Assembly (NCBI GenBank): GCA_002686195.1
Contig: NZAS01000177.1
Coordinates: forward strand, 32,904-96,903
Direction of reading: 5' to 3'
DNA: 64,000 bases
Source: Candidatus Pacearchaeota archaeon
Lineage (GTDB): Archaea; Nanoarchaeota; Nanoarchaeia; Pacearchaeales; GW2011-AR1
Shown here one piece after another: positions 58,863 to 64,000 of the stretch (within the stretch, counting starts at the first letter, position 1; each line of letters begins with the position of its first letter). The translations under genes and the position numbers were made by a program. The notes under the pieces were generated by a model. It had not been told where the DNA came from. It worked only from the letters and a program-made list of their open reading frames with translations, and did not search any database.

Positions 58863-59135
58863 ATGCAGCTCCCATCAAAGATCATTTCACTATTTTTTGT
58901 TTCATCATTTACAACAGCTATATGCGATGATGAACTTGTGCTAGACCGTGATAGAAGTATTGTGTACAGGGATATAACAGAGATTGACTTCGAGGGTCTT
59001 GAGGTCGAAGGACAGCTTGTGAGACCGCAGGGTGCATTGATTCTTGATAGAAGAAAGGGAAGCTTCAATCCGCTAATAAGACTTAGAACAGAGTTTGATG
59101 AAGAGATCAATTCATCTGTGAATAATATCAAATAA
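58863..59135 (+). CDS. Exported small protein, gliding-motility-like motif
   Basis: 90 residues. Signal peptide (I-I-S-L-F-F-V-S-S-F-T-T-A), then D-F-E-G-L-E-V-E-G-Q-L-V-R-P-Q-G and F-N-P-L-I-R-L-R-T-E-F. This E-G-x-x-x-x-P-x-G plus L-I-x-x-R pattern recalls periplasmic segments of myxobacterial motility or TonB-like proteins; uncertain. It may be derived from the host. Confidence 0.6.
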   Translation: MQLPSKIISLFFVSSFTTAICDDELVLDRDRSIVYRDITEIDFEGLEVEGQLVRPQGALILDRRKGSFNPLIRLRTEFDEEINSSVNNIK

Positions 59136-59188
59136 TTTTATAAGCCATGATACATTATGATCATGGCTAGTATATTTAGTTCAATCAT

Positions 59189-59215
59189 CCTGGGTCCATG
59201 ACCTGGGGTTTTTTT
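59189..59215 (+). terminator. Rho-independent terminator
   Basis: CCTGGGTC and GACCTGGG pair (two G-T pairs) around a CAT loop, followed by G and seven T residues. Confidence 0.85.
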
Positions 59216-59237
59216 ATTGTCTAATTCGGAGAGAAAG

Positions 59238-59489
59238 ATGAGAGACAGACTTGGTGACGTAAAAAGTAAGAGAATAACTAGAATGAGGCACAGAATACAG
59301 ATGGACCAAGAGATAGCAAAGGCTTATCATATTGATGCTGATCTGACTAAGGAGACAACAGATGAGATTGAAAAGTGTCTATACGGACTCAAAGATTCAA
59401 TGGACCTAAAGACAGAAGAGATTGAAATGGCGCTGGAGTGCAGAAAGGATATAAATATCCCAAAGTTCTACAGGTCGAGAAAGATCTAG
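59238..59489 (+). CDS. Small charged helical protein
   Basis: 83 residues from the ATG at 59238 (GGAGAG site). Arg/Lys-rich at first, acidic later; helical. No family recognised. Confidence 0.6.
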   Translation: MRDRLGDVKSKRITRMRHRIQMDQEIAKAYHIDADLTKETTDEIEKCLYGLKDSMDLKTEEIEMALECRKDINIPKFYRSRKI

Positions 59490-59546
59490 CGCGTATCAAT
59501 ACAACTTCTAGAATATATAGTTTAGCGCCACACCTAGAGGTTTACC

Positions 59547-59735
59547 ATGAAAAACGTAAGTAGAGTATCAGTAGTTCTTAGTTTTCTTGCTTTGTCACTT
59601 GCAGCATTTGCACACCATGATGCAAACATGAGAATTGATGATCTTGAGAAAAGAGTCCTATCTCTTAATAATGAGATTCAGGATATGAAGAATGGCCCGA
59701 TTCATCAGCCTGTCAGATTGCTCAATGATGATTAG
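59547..59735 (+). CDS. Small exported or membrane-anchored coiled-coil protein
   Basis: 62 residues. Hydrophobic segment (V-V-L-S-F-L-A-L-S-L-A-A-F-A) with possible cleavage after A-F-A, then a short coiled coil (L-E-K-R-V-L-S-L-N-N-E-I). Confidence 0.6.
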   Translation: MKNVSRVSVVLSFLALSLAAFAHHDANMRIDDLEKRVLSLNNEIQDMKNGPIHQPVRLLNDD

Positions 59736-59741
59736 CAAAAT

Positions 59742-59770
59742 TGAACATTAGAATAGATTGATCGTATACT
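59742..59770 (+). promoter_or_regulatory. Possible promoter, TGAACAT-N16-TATACT
   Basis: Identical boxes and spacing occur at 61557. Differs from the GTGTAAA class and resembles a sigma-70 TTGACA site. Confidence 0.4.
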
Positions 59771-59796
59771 TTATCTAATCAAAAAGAGGTCGGACT

Positions 59797-60072
59797 TTGG
59801 ATAGATTTAGCTGGGATCCCGGAACTGGTGTCAAATACGACATACTGTTTGGAAAAGATTCTGATAGTAGATTTGTGATATGCTGGTTGATGCTCGGAGG
59901 TTCTGGGGGAGTTGTACTTGCGTGGAGGGATAATCACATTGTCTCATCATATCTCATTGAAAAGATGAATACTAGTGATGCTGATGCAACAGCGCTTCTG
60001 TTGTTTCTAAGGACGAAAGGGTTTAGTGTTACGCTTCCCGATGGATTTGATGACAAAGGAAGAAAAATTTAG
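59797..60072 (+). CDS. Small protein of unknown function
   Basis: 91 residues, TTG start after AAAGAGG. Strand-rich first half (F-V-I-C-W-L-M-L-G-G-S-G-G-V-V-L) and a helical second half. No family recognised. Confidence 0.5.
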   Translation: MDRFSWDPGTGVKYDILFGKDSDSRFVICWLMLGGSGGVVLAWRDNHIVSSYLIEKMNTSDADATALLLFLRTKGFSVTLPDGFDDKGRKI

Positions 60073-60127
60073 ACCCCTTTCCTTTGCTGTATTCGTGTCT
60101 AATATATTTAGATATAGGAGATATGTT

Positions 60128-60424
60128 ATGGATAGCGAGAGATCTTTTTGGTTAGATGAGTATTCTTATGATGACAATGACGATGGTGTGTACTACATGT
60201 ACGCTGAGTCTGACGATGTGTGTATGCCGTGTCATGTTTTGAGCGGATCAGGGTGGGGATGGTTTTTAGATGTTGATACAAATCAGATGGTTAAGATGAT
60301 GAGAGGTTCTGAGATAACTCCTGTTATTTGCGAAATGGATGAGCACAATCGAGTTCTCGTTAGAGCGTTCTCTAGATATATTCTTGTTCCCGCTATTGAG
60401 GTAGAGGTTGTCGGCTGGAATTGA
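60128..60424 (+). CDS. Acidic small protein, unknown function
   Basis: 98 residues from the ATG at 60128 (AGGAGA site). Aromatic- and Asp-rich opening, then strands ending A-I-E-V-E-V-V, which overlap the next start. Confidence 0.6.
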   Translation: MDSERSFWLDEYSYDDNDDGVYYMYAESDDVCMPCHVLSGSGWGWFLDVDTNQMVKMMRGSEITPVICEMDEHNRVLVRAFSRYILVPAIEVEVVGWN

Positions 60425-60674
60425 TGTCAAGGAGCTGGATGGCTTCAAGGTAGACCAAGAGGTCTGGTGTGTCGGTCCTGGCGGAAATATCATTTTTGGC
60501 ACCATTATTGGATTCTATCCTAGTAATGAAGAGGGTCCGGCAGTCAGTGTGCTTGATGAGATATCTGGGTCATTTCGTGTTGCACTTGCTAGCACGCTAA
60601 GCGTCGATCCGATAAAAGGGGGACCGGGCAAGCTGACACGGGCTAGATTGTCACGCGTGCAAAAGAAGCGCTAG
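60408..60674 (+). CDS. SH3-like small basic protein
   Basis: 88 residues, TTG start after GAGGTAGAGG. G-F-K-V-D-Q-E-V-W-C-V, G-T-I-I-G-F, V-S-V-L-D: a barrel pattern related to the GDLV family, with a basic tail. The promoter of the next gene lies in its 3' end. Confidence 0.55.
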   Translation: MSAGIDVKELDGFKVDQEVWCVGPGGNIIFGTIIGFYPSNEEGPAVSVLDEISGSFRVALASTLSVDPIKGGPGKLTRARLSRVQKKR

Positions 60675-60685
60675 TGATGTAAAAT
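60657..60685 (+). promoter_or_regulatory. Promoter, GTGCAAA-N16-TAAAAT
   Basis: Recurring motif overlapping the stop of the preceding gene, upstream of the short gene at 60707. Confidence 0.65.
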
Positions 60686-60706
60686 AGGATTGCCACGGAG
60701 GCAATC

Positions 60707-60853
60707 ATGAAACAGTGGAAAGCAACAGTTCAAACAAAGTGGGGTGACGTTGAGGTGAGAGTCAGCGCGCCCAATCAGCATGCTGCACTCCAGATCATCA
60801 GAGGTATGTATCCTGGATGTAGAATTATTGGAAATTATGCAGGGACGTGCTAG
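60707..60853 (+). CDS. Small alpha/beta phage protein (48 residues)
   Basis: Strong CGGAGG site. W-K-A-T-V-Q-T, V-E-V-R-V, H-A-A-L-Q-I-I-R-G-M-Y-P-G: a strand-strand-helix unit common among phage proteins of unknown function. Missed by length cut-offs. Confidence 0.6.
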   Translation: MKQWKATVQTKWGDVEVRVSAPNQHAALQIIRGMYPGCRIIGNYAGTC

Positions 60854-61238
60854 AGTGGCTACTTCAACTATCATCACATCAATTGAGCGGGCTGGCGCAG
60901 ACGATCTTTTCTGGAAGGCATCAGGAACATGTAACTGTCGAGAGTTCACAGCGACATCTATTCTCTATAAGGGCTCACCGATCTTTAAGATCGATGATGC
61001 TGGAAGCATTGCAGACGGACTTTGGTCACGGGGTGAAAGATCAGCTGTTGCTCGAGCGTGTCTAGATCGTATGCTTGCTGAGACAGGGCAAGTTGTACCG
61101 ACAAGAAAGAGAAAGACAGCGGCAAAAAAGAAGAGAAGCTCATTTAGCAGGAATGGTCGAAGGACTCCTGGTGTAAAGTATCATCACAGCGGGCTTCCAA
61201 TGAACTCATCGATTTCAGCATTGAAAAGGAGCCATTAG
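60837..61238 (+). CDS. Basic-tailed protein, unknown function
   Basis: 133 residues from the ATG at 60837; a GTG at 60855 is possible. A globular opening (D-D-L-F-W-K-A-S-G-T-C-N-C-R) and an extended basic tail (R-K-R-K-T-A-A-K-K-K-R). Possibly DNA-binding. Confidence 0.55.
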   Translation: MQGRARVATSTIITSIERAGADDLFWKASGTCNCREFTATSILYKGSPIFKIDDAGSIADGLWSRGERSAVARACLDRMLAETGQVVPTRKRKTAAKKKRSSFSRNGRRTPGVKYHHSGLPMNSSISALKRSH

Positions 61239-61320
61239 TTTTTTTCGTATACACGAACAACATGTGATAATATATTTGTCTTCTGTTGCACGCTGACTGT
61301 AACAATAAAAGAGACATTAG

Positions 61321-61539
61321 ATGAAACACAGAATGGCTTTCACGCTTTTACTTCTTCTTGGTATTGTTGATCAGGTCGGCGATGAATACATTATAGCAGA
61401 GATCACGACAGACACAAACGCTGTGGTTACGATTGAGCTGCCAATAGACTTTCTTCCGTGCGATGTGCTGGAGGGAGATATGTTTTATTTTGAATATATC
61501 GATGGCGTAACAGAGATTCGATGCGGCAATCCAGAGTAG
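61321..61539 (+). CDS. Small strand-rich protein, DUF3006-like
   Basis: 72 residues: hydrophobic N-terminus, then I-V-D-Q-V-G-D-E-Y-I-I-A-E-I and I-D-F-L-P-C-D-V-L-E-G-D-M-F-Y, similar in plan to DUF3006. The hydrophobic start may be a weak signal peptide. Confidence 0.5.
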   Translation: MKHRMAFTLLLLLGIVDQVGDEYIIAEITTDTNAVVTIELPIDFLPCDVLEGDMFYFEYIDGVTEIRCGNPE

Positions 61540-61556
61540 CTCTTATAAAATACATC

Positions 61557-61585
61557 TGAACATATCTAGCTAAGCACAGTATACT
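61557..61585 (+). promoter_or_regulatory. Possible promoter, TGAACAT-N16-TATACT
   Basis: Same boxes and spacing as at 59742; precedes the large lipoprotein gene. Confidence 0.4.
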
Positions 61586-61624
61586 TCAATTTGGCAATTT
61601 GTCTTAACTGAAAGGATAGTGATA

Positions 61625-63544
61625 ATGATTAGATGTTTTGTTTGTTTTTTACTTTTGATGCCGGGGTGTCGAAATAACGATGACTCAGGTTTAACTGATA
61701 ACAGCGATGATCCCGCTGTTGATGCCCCTCGTGGTAGAATCTCTGGGTTTGTAAGTGATGGTGACGGTGTTCCTGTACAGGATGTAACAGTTACATCAAC
61801 GGGTCGTTTCGCTACGACAGATGAGGATGGCTTATATGTTCTTGAGCATGTCTATCCTAGTGATAATATTGTTGTAGAGTTCTTGAAGAAGGGATTTGCA
61901 AAAAACTATACTGTCGTTGCCATTGATAGCTGGGAGACTGTTTCGTCCAATGCTACGCTTTTAAGAGTAGACGGAACAGGAACATTTTCTGGAGAAGTCG
62001 GAGGAGTTATTGATGTAGATGATGTAAGGCTGTCTTTTTCTGAAGGCTCTATCGTTGATGCAGAGGGCAAGACGTATAAGGAAAATGTAACAGCTGAGGT
62101 GACATATGTGAATCCGCACGTGGGTATTCTTGGCACACCAGGAGATCTATCTGCAATTGTATTTTCTGAAGGCAGTGACGATGAAGTAACAACAACCCAG
62201 CTTGTTTCATACGGAATGGTCGATGTAACGCTGTACTCTGAAGACTATGAGCTTCTTGCGCTAGCTGACGACTCCGTGGCAAAGGTTAGAATTCCTGTAT
62301 TTAACGGGTCGTTTACGGGTAACGATGTCATATTTGATGGTGACGATCAAGCGCTATGGTCATTCAGTCCGCATCACGGAAAGTGGATCGAAGAAGGCGT
62401 TGGTGCGGTAATAAGCAATAATGGACAGTTATTCTTTGACTTTGAGGCTAGCCATTTTTCATGGTGGAATTGTGATCAGGGATTTGTCCCAACATGTGCA
62501 GAGGGTAGAGTTCGTGATGTCATCGGGTTCCCAGTCAAGGGAGCAGAGGTTAGATGCGACGGAGGACAGACGACGTCTATTGTCACCACTGACAGTGATG
62601 GATACTACTCGTGCAGTGTCATGGCAGGAGACAGCGTGCTCCTAACCGGTGCAACGACAGTTGGCAATGCTCTCTGGTCAGCGACAAGCGGAGCTCACTT
62701 TATTGATGGCTCGACATCCAGTGCCCAGGATTGCCAACCTTTACCAGACCTTCAGATCGATGTGTGTAGGATCGCAGGTGCCGTCACAGTTGAGAACATT
62801 AATTCATCTATTGGAGATGGCGGAATGGCAGATGCTGACCACTTTTCAGCAATCTTTTGGGACCCACCAGGCGATGTTGTATTTTGTAATGATCCCTGGG
62901 ATTCTCTTGTAGAGGATAGTTGCTGGGTTGGCACAAGTGATGAAGTAGCTGGCCAATTTCCAGCGGGATCAGTGCCTGGTATTCCAGACGATAGCAAGTC
63001 AGTTGGTGCTTGGCTTGAGATAGACAATGGCAATAATCAGTATCGTGTGAATAGAGAGTATGTTGACGGCCGTCCATACTACAACTGGAATTCTCATGAA
63101 GACAATGGCATGGAAATTGTAACAGAGCGTCCGTCATTCTCTGAGAATGACACACTTGATGTTTTCGCATCAGGTGATTCCAGTAGCTATTTTGGAGAAT
63201 GGAATGAGGAAGGTGTATTGACTGTTCCTGTGCAGGTTGAGTTCAGCGATAGAAGCTCAGTTAGCTGGGGCAGTGGCGGTCTTAGCATGAGGTATGATGG
63301 AGCAGGGTCAGATGAACATGTGTTTTTCATGGGGTCGTTTGAGGGAGACAGCCAGATGATGTGCAAGTTTTCTGATGACGGTAATCTAGTTCTACAGTCT
63401 TCTGACTCATATGATCTCCCGTCTGGGTGGGGAGGTCTGGGGCTTTATCACCTTGGTGTTACTGTTACTGCCGGACCCGATGGTCTGCCAATATGGTTAC
63501 AAACATTTTCGGGAGAGACACTATCTGTGCAGGTGGTTAGGTGA
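61625..63544 (+). CDS. Large carboxypeptidase-regulatory-like lipoprotein
   Basis: 639 residues from the ATG at 61625. Lipobox L-L-M-P-G-C. About 40-110: a carboxypeptidase-regulatory-like beta-sandwich (I-S-G-F-V-S-D-G-D-G-V-P-V-Q-D-V-T-V); about 115-290: a FAM171/CILP-like region (V-R-L-S-F-S-E-G-S-I, V-T-A-E-V-T-Y); about 295-370: a second sandwich (G-R-V-R-D-V-I-G-F-P-V-K-G-A-E-V). The rest is strand-rich with a number of cysteines. Domain order resembles surface lipoproteins of Myxococcota. Likely displayed on the infected cell. Confidence 0.78.
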   Translation: MIRCFVCFLLLMPGCRNNDDSGLTDNSDDPAVDAPRGRISGFVSDGDGVPVQDVTVTSTGRFATTDEDGLYVLEHVYPSDNIVVEFLKKGFAKNYTVVAIDSWETVSSNATLLRVDGTGTFSGEVGGVIDVDDVRLSFSEGSIVDAEGKTYKENVTAEVTYVNPHVGILGTPGDLSAIVFSEGSDDEVTTTQLVSYGMVDVTLYSEDYELLALADDSVAKVRIPVFNGSFTGNDVIFDGDDQALWSFSPHHGKWIEEGVGAVISNNGQLFFDFEASHFSWWNCDQGFVPTCAEGRVRDVIGFPVKGAEVRCDGGQTTSIVTTDSDGYYSCSVMAGDSVLLTGATTVGNALWSATSGAHFIDGSTSSAQDCQPLPDLQIDVCRIAGAVTVENINSSIGDGGMADADHFSAIFWDPPGDVVFCNDPWDSLVEDSCWVGTSDEVAGQFPAGSVPGIPDDSKSVGAWLEIDNGNNQYRVNREYVDGRPYYNWNSHEDNGMEIVTERPSFSENDTLDVFASGDSSSYFGEWNEEGVLTVPVQVEFSDRSSVSWGSGGLSMRYDGAGSDEHVFFMGSFEGDSQMMCKFSDDGNLVLQSSDSYDLPSGWGGLGLYHLGVTVTAGPDGLPIWLQTFSGETLSVQVVR

Positions 63545-63596
63545 ATGACCAGGAATAGCTAATCGCTAATCCACGTTGATCCTGGAGCTGGGTGTC

Positions 63597-63821
63597 ATGC
63601 GACATATGATGTTAACTGTTGAGAAGCATCAGCATGATCCTCTAGCTCCAGGTGATCTTGTAAGACATATATCTATTCACCTTTCATCCGGGATAGTCCT
63701 GGACGTCGACGTGTGGTCATCAGCTGTAGGTGAAGATGAACAGGTTGCACACGTTATGTGGGAGAACGGTACACAGACACGAGAGCTACGAGTCTTTCTT
63801 GACATTATTGATAAGGCTTAG
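63597..63821 (+). CDS. GDLV-family SH3-like small protein
   Basis: 74 residues from the ATG at 63597, with a ten-residue extension before L-A-P-G-D-L-V-R-H; then G-I-V-L-D-V-D, V-A-H-V-M-W-E-N-G-T. Confidence 0.7.
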   Translation: MRHMMLTVEKHQHDPLAPGDLVRHISIHLSSGIVLDVDVWSSAVGEDEQVAHVMWENGTQTRELRVFLDIIDKA

Positions 63822-63824
63822 CAC

Positions 63825-63853
63825 ATGCAACAGTGTGCATCATGTTGTATAAT
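63825..63853 (+). promoter_or_regulatory. Promoter, ATGCAAC-N16-TATAAT
   Basis: Recurring motif upstream of the last gene of the window, which has AAGGAG. Confidence 0.6.
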
Positions 63854-63874
63854 GTGCCCATAAGGAGAAAATAC

Positions 63875-64000
63875 ATGGCAACGATCAAGGAACTTCAGGC
63901 AGCTCTCACCGCCCTGGGCGTGGCTCGTCACGATCACATCAAGGCAGTGCGCGCGCGGAAGCATGACGAGTGGCTGGCTGCCGGTGGCTGTGAGACCTGC
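63875..64000 (+). CDS. 3'-truncated small protein with Cys pair
   Basis: The first 42 residues are visible; the gene runs off the window. Helical (E-L-Q-A-A-L-T-A-L-G-V), ending G-C-E-T-C, which suggests a zinc-binding motif. Visibly more G+C-rich than the genes before it. Confidence 0.6.
   Translation, partial: MATIKELQAALTALGVARHDHIKAVRARKHDEWLAAGGCETC

Noticed and set aside
54722..59146. Repeated TATAAGCCA-like sequence at 54722, 55769 and 59139 as a third promoter class
   Set aside because: No common upstream box at a fixed distance could be found.

Overview
The window reads as part of the genome of a large tailed bacteriophage, probably marine, with a low-to-moderate G+C genome. Evidence: about 140 tightly packed and often overlapping genes almost all on the + strand; many unrecognised proteins of 50-130 residues; a tRNA array; and a mix of phage-type auxiliary enzymes (GroEL-like chaperonin, sigma factor, peptide deformylase, GreA, RtcB, ATP-dependent DNA ligase, RadA-like ATPase, M23 lysin) with no ribosomal proteins or complete metabolic pathways. 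No terminase, portal, major capsid or polymerase gene lies in this window, so the phage assignment is an inference (about 85 percent). Lipoproteins carrying von Willebrand A and ASH-like (choice-of-anchor) domains resemble those of Myxococcota, Bdellovibrionota and Bradymonadota, which hints at a host in that group; this is a weak inference.

Layout. 0-8.7 kb: nucleotidyltransferases, a metallophosphoesterase and a 1369-residue protein with four recognisable catalytic modules. 8.7-19.3 kb: GroEL-like chaperonin, sigma factor followed by a separate region-4-like HTH protein, a methyltransferase with a disturbed 5' end, peptide deformylase, a zinc-protease lipoprotein, a probable virion protein, a cytidylyltransferase, GreA and a VWA lipoprotein. 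19.3-23.1 kb: tRNA-Leu, a Rad3-type helicase, an IMP dehydrogenase-like enzyme, then a cluster of five tRNAs or tRNA-like genes (Asn, an aberrant one, Thr, Met, Ser). 23.1-34.6 kb: HAD phosphatase, SpoU methyltransferase, GIY-YIG nuclease, hotdog thioesterase, an envelope module (serine protease, thioredoxin-like and VWA lipoproteins, the last two on the - strand), a DUF192 protein, tagged virion-like proteins and a deaminase. 34.6-50.4 kb: a visibly more G+C-rich accessory block dominated by a paralogous family of 55-100 residue proteins starting near M-K-V-G-D-L-V (called here the GDLV family), with RtcB, an outer-membrane barrel, a second phosphoesterase and a third nucleotidyltransferase-like protein. 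50.4-64 kb: AT-rich again, with a YkuK-like RNase H fold, a peptidoglycan-binding plus M23 lysin, a staphylococcal-type nuclease, a second thioredoxin lipoprotein, a RadA-like ATPase, DNA ligase and a large carboxypeptidase-regulatory-like lipoprotein.

How it fits together. Three themes recur. First, RNA and tRNA maintenance: tRNA genes, RtcB, several nucleotidyltransferase folds, two phosphoesterases and RNA methyltransferase-like genes could counter host tRNA cleavage. Second, envelope remodelling: at least thirteen exported proteins, about eight of them lipoproteins. Third, expression control: sixteen sites share a GTGTAAA-like box, exactly 16 bases, then a TATAAT-like box, and in several cases the start codon sits where transcription should begin, implying leaderless messages. 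In the GDLV block the conserved C-terminal Leu-Glu-Val-Ile codons double as the ribosome binding site of the next gene, so the cassettes look built for head-to-tail duplication.

All coordinates and motifs were read by eye; no database search or folding program was run.
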